A DNA stretch of 10,846 bases, from NCBI GenBank assembly GCA_905214345.1, contig CAJMLV010000060.1, forward strand, positions 1 to 10,846. Direction: 5' to 3'. How positions within the stretch are numbered: the first letter of the stretch is position 1; the number at the start of each line of letters is the position of its first letter. Below, piece after piece: positions 1 through 6,585 of this stretch. The notes beneath the pieces are model-generated. The model was not told where the DNA came from. It ran no database searches and saw only the letters and a list, made by a program, of their open reading frames with translations. The DNA comes from an uncultured bacterium (GTDB taxonomy: Bacteria > Bacillota > Clostridia > Oscillospirales > Ruminococcaceae). The translations under genes and the position numbers were made by a program.

Positions 1-116
1 AACCATGTCTTCTTTTATCCTCTTTTCAATTTGCGAAACTTATTGTACCTTATCATTTAGCCAACCGTAATCATTGCGCTTCACGTGAAATGCTTGGCAT
101 ATATAAACCCTGACTA
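1..116. other. A+T-rich left-edge spacer with two weak, competing gene-end or gene-start readings
   Basis: I recognise no gene here. Two readings are possible. On the plus strand, a frame is open from base 3 to a TGA at 111-113, only 3 bases before the terminator stem; it could be the last 36 codons of a convergent gene coming from the left, but the peptide matches nothing I know and its A+T-rich codons differ from the neighbours. On the minus strand, a TACAAT -10-like hexamer (42-47), a GA-rich AGAGGA ribosome-site candidate (18-23) and an ATG at 4-6 could be the start of the next leftward gene, though its -35 match is poor. A perfect 10-bp palindrome, TTCACGTGAA, lies at 80-89. Neither reading can be settled without the flanking sequence. 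Confidence 0.25.
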
Positions 117-162
117 AAAAAGAGAGTCAGCTGATTCGTCGAAATCAGTTGACTCTCTTTTT
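117..162. terminator. Rho-independent terminator, probably bidirectional, after guaA
   Basis: Two 20-base arms (117-136 and 143-162) pair around a 6-base loop (137-142). Each end of the stem is an A-run facing a T-run, so transcripts of either strand end in a U-tract. Pairing is complete on the plus-strand RNA, with one G.U at 130/149; on the minus-strand RNA the same position is an A.C mismatch. It lies 92 bases past the guaA stop and is the first terminator-like structure downstream, so it is the likely guaA terminator. The slightly better fit in the plus direction hints that a convergent plus-strand transcript may also end here. Confidence 0.85.
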
Positions 163-254
163 ATCAGATGAAAAAATGTTGTCTATTTCGCTGCCACACA
201 CAACGCCAACAGTTCAGGAACAGCTTAATTACGCGATTTTTTCAGGCCTTGAAA

Positions 255-1799
255 TTATTCGAACTCGATGGTGGCCGGGGGCTTAGTGGTGTAATCAAAC
301 ATTACGCGGTTGATGTGCTTGACTTCGTTGACGATGCGGTTTGCTGCCGTGGTCAAGGTTTCAGCAGGCAGAATGGTCACTTCCGCCGTCATGAAGTCTG
401 TTGTCGTGACCGCGCGCAGCGCAATGGTGTAATCGTAGGTACGCTCATCACCCATGACGCCCACACTCTGCATATTGGTCAGCGCGGCAAAATACTGGCT
501 GGGGCGCTGGGCCAAAGGCAGCTTATCCACCTCTTCACGCCAGATGGCATCGGCATCCTGCACGATGGCAATCTTTTCGGGGGTCACTTCCCCGATGATA
601 CGGATGGCCAGACCCGGGCCGGGGAACGGCTGACGAGAGACCAGGTATTCGGGCAGCCCCAGTTCGCGGCCAGCCTGACGGACTTCATCCTTGAACAGAT
701 CACGCAGAGGCTCTACCAGATCCTTAAAATCCACGGTATCGGGCAGGCCACCCACATTGTGATGGCTCTTAATCACAGCGGATTCACCGCCCAGACCACT
801 CTCTACCACGTCAGGATAGATGGTGCCCTGTGCCAAGAAATCAACTGCGCCGATCTTCTTTGCCTCATCCTCGAACACACGGATGAACTCTTCGCCGATG
901 GTCTTACGCTTAGCTTCCGGTTCAGTCTTGCCGGCCAGCTTATCGTAAAAGCGCTTGCGGGCATCCACACAGATGAAGTTGATGTCAAAGGCGCCGCCTT
1001 CACCAAAGACCTGGCAGACCTCTTCCCGCTCGTTCTTGCGCAGCAGGCCATGGTCCACAAACACACAGGTCAGCTGCTTGCCCACAGCCTTAGCCAGCAT
1101 AGCAGCACAGACGCTGGAGTCCACGCCGCCGGACAGAGCGCAAAGCACCTTGCCGTCGCCGATTTTGGCGCGGAGCTCCTGTACAGCGTGTTCCACAAAG
1201 GAATCCATTTTCCAGGTACCGGCACAGCCACAGACCTTATACACGAAATTGTGCAGAATCTGAGTGCCGTTTTCGGTGTGCAGAACTTCGGGATGGAACT
1301 GCACACAATACAACCCGCGCTCCTGATCCTGGGCAGCAGCCACCGGGCAGTTCAGGGTATGGGCCACAATAGAGAATCCGGGGGCAGCGGTCTTGATATA
1401 GTCGTTATGGCTCATCCAGCAGGCATTGTTCTCCGGCAGACCTTCGAACAGAGGGCTGGTGGTATCCAGCGCGACCAGAGTCTTGCCATATTCCCGTTCG
1501 GGGGCCTTGCATACTTCGCCGCCAAGATTATGCATCATCAGCTGGCTGCCGTAGCAGATTCCCAGGATGGGCACACCCCAGGTATAGATTTCGGGATCAA
1601 TGGTCGGAGAATCCGGCAGATAGGCACTGTTGGGACCACCGGTAAAAATAATTCCCTTGGGGTTCTTGGCCTTGATCTTGGCAAGGTCGGTACGATACGA
1701 ATAAATCTCGCAATACACGTTGCATTCACGGACGCGACGAGCAATCAGCTGATTATACTGACCGCCAAAGTCCAGAACGATAACGGTTTCCTGCTGCAT
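255..1799 (-). CDS. guaA: GMP synthase (glutamine-hydrolysing)
   Basis: This 514-residue protein converts XMP to GMP with ATP and glutamine, the last step of de novo GMP synthesis, in the cytoplasm. The N-terminal class I glutamine amidotransferase domain (about 5-190) shows the nucleophile Cys82 in GICYGSQ and the His169/Glu171 pair in QFHPE. The ATP-pyrophosphatase domain follows with its PP-loop SGGVDSS at 223-229. The C-terminal dimerisation domain ends in PPATIEFE, close to the family's usual ending. Length is normal (E. coli 525). I chose the ATG at 1799 because a GGGAG site sits 7 bases upstream. An in-frame GTG at 1832 would fall essentially at the predicted transcription start and has no ribosome site. 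The gene has its own promoter and is separated from tuf by a strong terminator, so it is probably monocistronic. The predicted leader, about 35 nt, is too short for a purine riboswitch. Confidence 0.98.
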   Translation of the reverse strand: MQQETVIVLDFGGQYNQLIARRVRECNVYCEIYSYRTDLAKIKAKNPKGIIFTGGPNSAYLPDSPTIDPEIYTWGVPILGICYGSQLMMHNLGGEVCKAPEREYGKTLVALDTTSPLFEGLPENNACWMSHNDYIKTAAPGFSIVAHTLNCPVAAAQDQERGLYCVQFHPEVLHTENGTQILHNFVYKVCGCAGTWKMDSFVEHAVQELRAKIGDGKVLCALSGGVDSSVCAAMLAKAVGKQLTCVFVDHGLLRKNEREEVCQVFGEGGAFDINFICVDARKRFYDKLAGKTEPEAKRKTIGEEFIRVFEDEAKKIGAVDFLAQGTIYPDVVESGLGGESAVIKSHHNVGGLPDTVDFKDLVEPLRDLFKDEVRQAGRELGLPEYLVSRQPFPGPGLAIRIIGEVTPEKIAIVQDADAIWREEVDKLPLAQRPSQYFAALTNMQSVGVMGDERTYDYTIALRAVTTTDFMTAEVTILPAETLTTAANRIVNEVKHINRVMFDYTTKPPATIEFE

Positions 1800-1806
1800 G
1801 GAGATG

Positions 1807-1817
1807 CTCCCTTCCTT
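1807..1817 (-). promoter_or_regulatory. Ribosome binding site of guaA
   Basis: On the minus strand this reads AAGGAAGGGAG, with the GGGAG core 7 bases before the ATG at 1799. It supports that ATG over the in-frame GTG at 1832. Confidence 0.75.
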
Positions 1818-1840
1818 TTCTATACTTTTCACACCAGCTT

Positions 1841-1869
1841 ATTATATCATGTTTACTGCCCTGCATCAA
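1841..1869 (-). promoter_or_regulatory. Promoter of guaA (sigma-A type, extended -10)
   Basis: On the minus strand, TTGATG (1869-1864) is followed by a 17-base spacer and a perfect TATAAT (1846-1841). The spacer ends in TGA, giving an extended -10 (TGn-TATAAT). Transcription should start near 1834, leaving a leader of about 35 nt. The promoter lies past the tuf terminator, so guaA can be expressed independently of the str operon. Confidence 0.8.
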
Positions 1870-1912
1870 CAAGCTTTGCAAAGTCTTTGCCGTTCTGCCC
1901 TCTCCAACAAGC

Positions 1913-1946
1913 AAAAACAGGCATCTGCCTTGCGGCAGATGCCTGT
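1913..1946 (-). terminator. Rho-independent terminator of tuf and the str operon
   Basis: On the minus strand, arms 1946-1934 and 1929-1917 form a perfect 13-bp stem closed by a GCAA tetraloop of the stable C(GNRA)G kind. The T-run at 1917-1913 follows; its first base also closes the stem. It lies 25 bases past the tuf stop codon and should end str-operon and tuf transcripts efficiently before the guaA promoter. Confidence 0.95.
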
Positions 1947-1971
1947 TGAATGTTGCTTTTAGAGCAAGAAA

Positions 1972-3177
1972 TTACTTCTCGATCTTGGAAACAACGCCGG
2001 AACCAACGGTGTGGCCGCCTTCGCGGATAGCGAAACGCATGCCTTCTTCCATGGCAACGGGGGTGATCAGCTCAACATGCATATCGACGTTGTCGCCGGG
2101 CATGCACATCTCGGTGCCTTCGGGCAGGGTGATGATGCCGGTAACGTCGGTGGTGCGGAAGTAGAACTGAGGACGATAGTTGTTGAAGAACGGGGTGTGA
2201 CGGCCGCCCTCTTCCTTCTTCAGGACGTAGACATGGCCATCGAACACGGTGTGGGGATGCACGGAGCCGGGAACAGCGATAACCTGGCCACGCTCGATCT
2301 GATCGCGGTCAACGCCACGCAGCAGGGCGCCGATGTTGTCGCCGGCCTGAGCATACTCCAGGCTCTTGCGGAACATTTCGAGGCCGGTGATGGTGGTGGT
2401 CATCTTCTCTTCCTTCAGGCCGACAATTTCCATCTGGTCGCCTACATGAGCGGTACCACGCTCAACACGACCGGTGGCAACGGTGCCACGGCCGGAAATG
2501 GTCATAACGTCCTCAACGGGCATCAGGAAGGGCTTGTCAGCAGCACGGTCGGGAGTGGGGATATACTCGTCGACAGCGTTCATCAGTTCCCAGATGCAGG
2601 CATACTCGGGAGCGTTGGGATCGGTGGAGGTGCTCTCCAGAGCCTTCAGAGCGGAACCACGGATGATCGGGGCGTTGTCGCCGTCGAAGTCCTGGCTGCT
2701 CAGCAGCTCACGGATTTCCATCTCGACCAGATCCAGCAGCTCGTCGTCGTCGACCATGTCGCACTTGTTCATGAAGACAACGATCTTGGGCACGCCGACC
2801 TGACGGGCGAGCAGGATGTGCTCACGGGTCTGGGGCATGGGACCGTCGGTAGCAGCCACGACCAGGATAGCGCCGTCCATCTGAGCAGCACCAGTGATCA
2901 TGTTCTTGATATAGTCGGCGTGGCCGGGGCAGTCAACGTGAGCATAGTGACGCTTGTCGGTGTGATACTCAACGTGAGCGGTGTTGATCGTGATGCCGCG
3001 GGCCTTCTCTTCGGGAGCCTTATCGATGCTGGAGTAATCCATGAAGTCCGCATCGCCCTTCAGAGCCAGGGTCTTGGTGATGGCAGCGGTCAGAGTGGTC
3101 TTGCCGTGGTCGACGTGACCGATGGTGCCAATGTTGACGTGCTCCAAAGAGCGGTCAAATTTTTCCTTTTCAGCCAT
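1972..3177 (-). CDS. tuf: Elongation factor Tu (EF-Tu)
   Basis: This 401-residue translational GTPase carries aminoacyl-tRNA to the ribosomal A site. The GTPase domain shows G1 GHVDHGKT (20-27), G2 RGITI (60-64), G3 DCPGH (82-86), G4 NKCD (137-140) and G5 SAL (175-177). The two C-terminal beta-barrel domains follow, with the conserved GRGTVATGRVERG stretch opening domain 2 and a near-canonical C-terminus. Length is normal (393-400 in most bacteria). The frame is open for 38 more codons upstream, but AGGAGG 9 bases before the ATG at 3177 and the family's N-terminus fix the start there. It lies 117 bases after fusA with no clear terminator between, so it is probably read both from the str-operon promoter and from its own promoter at 3227-3255. 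That fits EF-Tu being needed in large excess over EF-G. Confidence 0.99.
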   Translation of the reverse strand: MAEKEKFDRSLEHVNIGTIGHVDHGKTTLTAAITKTLALKGDADFMDYSSIDKAPEEKARGITINTAHVEYHTDKRHYAHVDCPGHADYIKNMITGAAQMDGAILVVAATDGPMPQTREHILLARQVGVPKIVVFMNKCDMVDDDELLDLVEMEIRELLSSQDFDGDNAPIIRGSALKALESTSTDPNAPEYACIWELMNAVDEYIPTPDRAADKPFLMPVEDVMTISGRGTVATGRVERGTAHVGDQMEIVGLKEEKMTTTITGLEMFRKSLEYAQAGDNIGALLRGVDRDQIERGQVIAVPGSVHPHTVFDGHVYVLKKEEGGRHTPFFNNYRPQFYFRTTDVTGIITLPEGTEMCMPGDNVDMHVELITPVAMEEGMRFAIREGGHTVGSGVVSKIEK

Positions 3178-3186
3178 TGGAAGTAT

Positions 3187-3192
3187 CCTCCT
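3187..3192 (-). promoter_or_regulatory. Ribosome binding site of tuf
   Basis: A perfect AGGAGG on the minus strand, 9 bases before the ATG at 3177. It excludes the 38-codon upstream extension of the frame, which runs through the promoter region. Confidence 0.9.
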
Positions 3193-3226
3193 TTGTTTAA
3201 GACAATTAGATGCCTGTAATAAGGCT

Positions 3227-3255
3227 ATCATACTAAATTGTTTGAGAAAAATCAA
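3227..3255 (-). promoter_or_regulatory. Internal promoter of tuf
   Basis: On the minus strand, TTGATT (3255-3250), a 17-base spacer and TATGAT (3232-3227) match sigma-A elements at 4/6 and 5/6 positions with ideal spacing. They lie in the A+T-rich fusA-tuf gap. Transcription should start near 3220, giving a leader of about 43 nt that ends in the AGGAGG site. Confidence 0.7.
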
Positions 3256-3294
3256 GCAATTTTGCGTGAATTTTTCCCGGTTTTTGCGCACAAA

Positions 3295-5421
3295 TCAGGC
3301 GTTCTTGGCGCGCTCGGTCATGATCTTGTCCGCAATATTCTTCGGGACCTGCTGATAATCAGCCGGCTCCATGGAATACTGGCCGCGGCCCTGGGTCTTG
3401 GAACGCAGGTCGGTGGCGTAACCGAACATCTCAGACAGAGGAACCATCGCATTGATGCGCTGGGTGCCGGCCATGGCTTCCATACCCTGGATCTGGCCAC
3501 GGCGGGCATTCAGGTCGCCCATAACGTCGCCCATATATTCATCGGGAACGATGACGGCGACTTTCATGATGGGTTCCATAATGACCGGATCGCACTTCTT
3601 CATGGCTTCCTTGAAGGCCATGGAGCCGGCGATGGAGAAGGCCATTTCGGAGGAGTCGACTTCGTGATAGGAGCCGTCCCACAGGGTGACCTTGCAGTCA
3701 ACAACGGGATAACCAGCCAGAACGCCGGCTTTCATGGCGCCCTGAATACCGCTGTCGATAGCCGGGATAAATTCCTTCGGGATCGCGCCGCCAACGATGC
3801 CGTTGACGAACTCGTAACCCTTGCCGGGGTTGGGCTCCAGCTTGATCTTGACATGACCATACTGGCCCTTACCGCCGGACTGGCGGGCATACTTGGTTTC
3901 CTGGTTGGCTTCCTTGCGGATGGTCTCGCGGTACGCAACCTGAGGAGCGCCAACGTTGGCTTCGACCTTGAACTCACGCAGCAGACGGTCGACGATGATC
4001 TCCAGATGGAGCTCGCCCATACCAGCAATGATGGTCTGGCCGGTCTCTTCGTCGGTCCAGGTGCGGAAGGTCGGGTCTTCTTCAGCCAGCTTGGAAAGAG
4101 CAATGCCCATCTTCTCGGAACCGGCCTTGGTCTTGGGCTCGATGGCCACGCGGATAACCGGCTCGGGGAAGTTCATGCTTTCCAGAATGATGGGGTGCTT
4201 TTCGTCGCACAGGGTGTCACCGGTGGTGGTGTTCTTCAGACCGACAGCGGCGGCGATATCGCCCGCGTAGCAAACGTCAATGTCCTTACGGTTGTTGGCG
4301 TGCATCTGCAGGATACGGCCGATACGCTCGTCCTGATCCTTGACCGAGTTGTACACGGTGGTGCCGGCTGCGATCGTGCCGGAGTAGACACGGAAGAAGC
4401 ACAGCTTGCCAACGTAGGGGTCGGTCATGATCTTGAACGCCAGAGCGGAGAACGGAGCGTCATCGCTGGATTCGCGATGCTCCTCTTCGCCGGTTTCGGG
4501 GTTGGTGCCCTTGATAGCCTCAACGTCGGTAGGAGCCGGCATATAGTCGACAATGGCGTCGAGCAGCTTCTGAACACCCTTGTTGCGGTAGGAAGAGCCG
4601 CAGACGACGGGAACGATGGCGTTGGAGATGGTAGCCTTGCGCAGGCCAGCCTTGATCTCCTCCTTGGTCAGCTCTTCGCCTTCCAGGTATTTCATCATCA
4701 GTTCTTCGTCGGTCTCCGCAACAGCCTCAATCAGCTTGTTGCGGTACTCTTCGGCCTGCGCCTTCATATCCTCGGGGATATCTTCCACGCGGACGTCGTT
4801 GCCCATGTCGTCGTAGTAGACGTCAGCCTTCATATCGATCAGGTCGATAATACCCTTGAAGGTATCTTCCTGGCCGATGGGCAGCTGGATGGGCACGCCG
4901 TTGGCATGCAGGCGGTCGTGCAGCATCTGCACGCAGCGGAAGAAGTCGGCACCCATGGTATCCATCTTGTTGACGTAAACCATGCGGGGGACCTTGTACT
5001 CGTCAGCCTGACGCCAAACGGTCTCAGACTGGGGTTCAACGCCGCCCTTGGCAGCCAGAACGGTGACGGAGCCGTCCAGAACGCGCAGAGAGCGCTGCAC
5101 TTCGACGGTGAAGTCAACGTGGCCGGGGGTGTCGATGATGTTGATGCGGTGGCGGTTCTTTTTGAAAGCCGCGGGATCTTTCTGGGTCTCGGTATGGCTC
5201 CAGTAGCAGGTGGTAGCGGCGGAGGTGATGGTGATACCACGCTCCTGCTCCTGCTCCATCCAGTCCATCGTAGCGGCGCCGTCGTGCACCTCACCAATCT
5301 TGTGATTGATGCCGGTGTAGTACAGGATACGCTCGGTGGTGGTGGTCTTACCTGCGTCGATGTGGGCCATGATACCGATATTTCTGGTCATCTGCAGAGA
5401 AACGTCTCTCGGCGTTGCCAT
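3295..5421 (-). CDS. fusA: Elongation factor G (EF-G)
   Basis: This 708-residue GTPase drives translocation of tRNA and mRNA on the ribosome and helps recycle ribosomes. The G domain shows G1 AHIDAGKT (19-26), switch I RGITI (61-65), G3 DTPGH (97-101) and G4 NKMD (151-154). Domains II-III follow (GMGELHLEI stretch), then domain IV with the GGAIPKEFIPA segment near its tip, and domain V with the ARRGQI and MFGYATDLRS signatures. The sequence is of the canonical EF-G kind rather than TetM or LepA. Between switch I and G3 there is a lysine-rich segment (about 73-92) roughly 7 residues longer than in E. coli EF-G by my recollection of that protein. AGGAGG 8 bases before the ATG supports the start. 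It begins 31 bases after rpsG, so the two are surely co-transcribed. Confidence 0.99.
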   Translation of the reverse strand: MATPRDVSLQMTRNIGIMAHIDAGKTTTTERILYYTGINHKIGEVHDGAATMDWMEQEQERGITITSAATTCYWSHTETQKDPAAFKKNRHRINIIDTPGHVDFTVEVQRSLRVLDGSVTVLAAKGGVEPQSETVWRQADEYKVPRMVYVNKMDTMGADFFRCVQMLHDRLHANGVPIQLPIGQEDTFKGIIDLIDMKADVYYDDMGNDVRVEDIPEDMKAQAEEYRNKLIEAVAETDEELMMKYLEGEELTKEEIKAGLRKATISNAIVPVVCGSSYRNKGVQKLLDAIVDYMPAPTDVEAIKGTNPETGEEEHRESSDDAPFSALAFKIMTDPYVGKLCFFRVYSGTIAAGTTVYNSVKDQDERIGRILQMHANNRKDIDVCYAGDIAAAVGLKNTTTGDTLCDEKHPIILESMNFPEPVIRVAIEPKTKAGSEKMGIALSKLAEEDPTFRTWTDEETGQTIIAGMGELHLEIIVDRLLREFKVEANVGAPQVAYRETIRKEANQETKYARQSGGKGQYGHVKIKLEPNPGKGYEFVNGIVGGAIPKEFIPAIDSGIQGAMKAGVLAGYPVVDCKVTLWDGSYHEVDSSEMAFSIAGSMAFKEAMKKCDPVIMEPIMKVAVIVPDEYMGDVMGDLNARRGQIQGMEAMAGTQRINAMVPLSEMFGYATDLRSKTQGRGQYSMEPADYQQVPKNIADKIMTERAKNA

Positions 5422-5429
5422 GGCTTTAA

Positions 5430-5435
5430 CCTCCT
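5430..5435 (-). promoter_or_regulatory. Ribosome binding site of fusA
   Basis: A perfect AGGAGG on the minus strand, 8 bases before the ATG at 5421, in the 31-base rpsG-fusA gap. Confidence 0.9.
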
Positions 5436-5452
5436 AGGTCTTGCAAAAAGAA

Positions 5453-5923
5453 TCAATAACGGTAGTGCGCGAAAGCCTTGTTGGCCTCGGCCATCTTGTG
5501 GGTGTCTTCGCGCTTCTTGACCGCGCCGCCGACGTTGTTGGTGGCGTCGATGATCTCGGCAGCCAGACGCTGGGACATGGTCTTCTCGCCACGGTTGCGG
5601 CTGTACAGAGTCAGCCAGCGCAGACCGAGGGTCTCACGACGAGCGGGGCTGACCTCCAGGGGAACCTGGTAGGTGGAACCGCCGACACGGCGAGCCTTAA
5701 CTTCGAGGCTGGGCATGATATTTTCCATGGCCTTCTCGAACATTTCGAGAGGATCGTTGCCGGTCTTTTCCTTCACGATGTCGAAAGCATCGTAAACGAT
5801 CTTCTGAGCAACGCCCTTCTTGCCATCCAGCATGATCGAGTTGACCAGGCGGGTGACGATCTTGGAATTGTAGATAGGATCAGCCAGAACTTCGCGTTTA
5901 GCGACATTACCTCTTCTGGGCAT
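5453..5923 (-). CDS. rpsG: 30S ribosomal protein S7
   Basis: This 156-residue protein nucleates assembly of the 16S rRNA 3' major domain (the 30S head) and lies near the E site. It begins MPRRGNVAKREV and carries the S7 signature region DPIYNSKIVTRLVNSIMLDG (16-35), the VGGSTYQVP loop and the SRNRGEKTMSQRLAAE helix. It ends FAHYRY, as short bacterial S7 proteins do. An in-frame start 6 codons upstream (5941) is rejected: AAGGAGG sits 8 bases before the ATG at 5923, and S7 proteins start MPRR. It is the second gene of the str operon, 110 bases after rpsL. In E. coli, S7 represses its own operon by binding the rpsL-rpsG spacer; whether that applies here is unknown. Confidence 0.99.
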   Translation of the reverse strand: MPRRGNVAKREVLADPIYNSKIVTRLVNSIMLDGKKGVAQKIVYDAFDIVKEKTGNDPLEMFEKAMENIMPSLEVKARRVGGSTYQVPLEVSPARRETLGLRWLTLYSRNRGEKTMSQRLAAEIIDATNNVGGAVKKREDTHKMAEANKAFAHYRY

Positions 5924-5931
5924 CTTTCTTC

Positions 5932-5938
5932 CCTCCTT
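5932..5938 (-). promoter_or_regulatory. Ribosome binding site of rpsG
   Basis: AAGGAGG on the minus strand, 8 bases before the ATG at 5923. It decides against the upstream in-frame start at 5941, which would place this site inside the gene. Confidence 0.85.
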
Positions 5939-5945
5939 CACATAA

Positions 5946-6019
5946 ATGATATCATCGGTACTCGAAAGTTTCAGAAACTCCCGTCATGCCACAAAAGGGT
6001 CAGGCGACCATTTTATGGC
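5946..6019 (-). promoter_or_regulatory. rpsL-rpsG spacer with several short dyads, possible translational control site
   Basis: The 110-base spacer holds: an ATGATATCAT palindrome (5946-5955); an AGTTTC/GAAACT inverted repeat around one base (5967-5979); a GGTC/GACC hairpin (5998-6009); and a competing hairpin at 6007-6019 with 5-base arms, one pair a wobble, around a 3-base loop. The spacer is the position of the S7 autoregulatory site in E. coli, but I cannot recognise that site's structure. A CTGAAA-17-TATCAT promoter-like pair (5946-5974) would start transcripts at the ribosome site itself, so I do not believe it. Confidence 0.25.
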
Positions 6020-6033
6020 GAAAAGATGTTTCC

Positions 6034-6459
6034 TTACTTCTTGGCACCGGCCTTGGGGCGCTTCGCGCCGTACTTGCTGCGAGCCTGGTTACGGTTCGCA
6101 ACACCCTGGGTATCCAGGGTACCACGGATGATGTGGTAACGCACACCGGGCAGGTCCTTAACACGACCGCCGCGGATCAGGACGACGCTATGCTCTTGCA
6201 GGTTATGGCCGATACCAGGAATGTAGGAGGTGACCTCGATACCATTCGTGAGGCGGACACGGGCAACTTTACGCAGAGCAGAGTTCGGCTTCTTGGGGGT
6301 CATGGTACGCACAGCAGTGCAGACGCCGCGCTTCTGGGGGCTGTTCAGGTTGGTGTACTGCTTCTTCTGGGAGTTGTAGCTCTTCTGAAGGGCAGGCGCG
6401 GTGCTCTTCTGAACCAGGACCTCACGACCTTTGCGCACGAGCTGGTTAAAAGTAGGCAT
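6034..6459 (-). CDS. rpsL: 30S ribosomal protein S12
   Basis: This 141-residue protein sits at the decoding centre and governs accuracy; it is the classic streptomycin target. It begins MPTFNQLVRKGR and has the longer N-terminal region typical of Gram-positive S12. The decoding loop TPKKPNSALRK (54-64) and the loop GGRVKDLPGVRYH (97-109) are intact. Lys57 and Lys101, where resistance substitutions are known in other species (E. coli Lys42/Lys87 in mature numbering), are the sensitive-type lysines. Asp102 is the residue methylthiolated by RimO in bacteria that have it. The tail is Lys/Arg/Ala-rich. AAAGGAG 7 bases before the ATG at 6459 fixes the start; a 16-codon in-frame extension from 6507 is rejected. 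It is the first gene of the str operon. Confidence 0.99.
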   Translation of the reverse strand: MPTFNQLVRKGREVLVQKSTAPALQKSYNSQKKQYTNLNSPQKRGVCTAVRTMTPKKPNSALRKVARVRLTNGIEVTSYIPGIGHNLQEHSVVLIRGGRVKDLPGVRYHIIRGTLDTQGVANRNQARSKYGAKRPKAGAKK

Positions 6460-6466
6460 TTCTTTT

Positions 6467-6473
6467 CTCCTTT
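6467..6473 (-). promoter_or_regulatory. Ribosome binding site of rpsL
   Basis: AAAGGAG on the minus strand, 7 bases before the ATG at 6459, in a purine-rich and unstructured stretch just downstream of the leader stem-loop. Confidence 0.85.
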
Positions 6474-6484
6474 CTTTCGTTATT

Positions 6485-6551
6485 ACGCGTGATTTATCCC
6501 GGGTCATGTACTTCCAAATGGCCGCACTGACCCCTTTAGGACATCACGCAT
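6485..6551 (-). ncRNA. 5'-terminal stem-loop in the rpsL (str operon) leader, candidate cis-acting RNA
   Basis: The predicted transcript begins at about 6551 and folds at once. AUGCGUGAU (6551-6543) pairs with AUCACGCGU (6493-6485) over 9 bp with one U.G. After a 2-base AA bulge, GUCCU (6542-6538) pairs with GGGAU (6500-6496) over 5 bp including two wobbles. After a 4-base internal loop AAAG (6537-6534), GGGUCA (6533-6528) pairs with UGACCC (6506-6501) over 6 bp. With A6507 bulged, GUGC (6527-6524) pairs with GUAC (6511-6508), leaving a 12-base loop. About 24 pairs in 67 bases, in line, is well beyond a casual dyad. No U-tract follows, so it is not a terminator. The role is unknown: mRNA 5'-end protection or ribosomal-protein feedback are the obvious options. 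I do not recognise it as a named family. Confidence 0.6.
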
Positions 6552-6556
6552 TTGTT

Positions 6557-6585
6557 ATTTTAAGGCATAAACAACGGGTTGTCAA
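6557..6585 (-). promoter_or_regulatory. Main promoter of the str operon (rpsL-rpsG-fusA-tuf)
   Basis: On the minus strand, a perfect TTGACA (6585-6580), a 17-base spacer and TAAAAT (6562-6557, 5/6) form a near-consensus sigma-A promoter. The A+T-rich run just upstream (6586-6602) resembles an UP element. Transcription should start at 6551 or 6550, giving a leader of about 91 nt that opens with the stem-loop. It makes the str operon independent of pepF and rpoC, although I see no terminator after pepF, so some read-through is possible. Confidence 0.9.

Noticed and set aside
81..108. Plus-strand TTCACG-16-TATAAA promoter-like pair
   Set aside because: It would fire straight into the terminator stem at 117-162 and serve no visible gene. 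Such a match is expected by chance in A+T-rich sequence.
1800..1840. Purine riboswitch before guaA
   Set aside because: The promoter leaves only about 35 nt of leader, too short for the aptamer, and no aptamer core is visible.
168..1949. 593-codon open frame on the plus strand, antisense to guaA
   Set aside because: It mirrors guaA and reads into low-complexity, implausible protein. Such antisense frames arise where the sense gene avoids TTA, CTA and TCA codons; there is no ribosome site or family resemblance.
2011..3219. 402-codon open frame on the plus strand, antisense to tuf
   Set aside because: Same cause: strongly biased codon use in a highly expressed gene leaves the opposite strand free of stops. 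It begins without a ribosome site and continues through the tuf promoter.
3238..5520. 760-codon open frame on the plus strand, antisense to fusA
   Set aside because: It covers a textbook EF-G gene with all GTPase motifs intact. The antisense product is rich in G, L, V, H and D in the pattern expected of a back-translated shadow, with no initiation signal.
5946..5974. CTGAAA-17-TATCAT as a promoter for rpsG
   Set aside because: Transcripts would start at about 5939, leaving the AAGGAGG site at the very 5' end, and the -35 is weak. The -10 is part of a palindrome that may exist for another reason.
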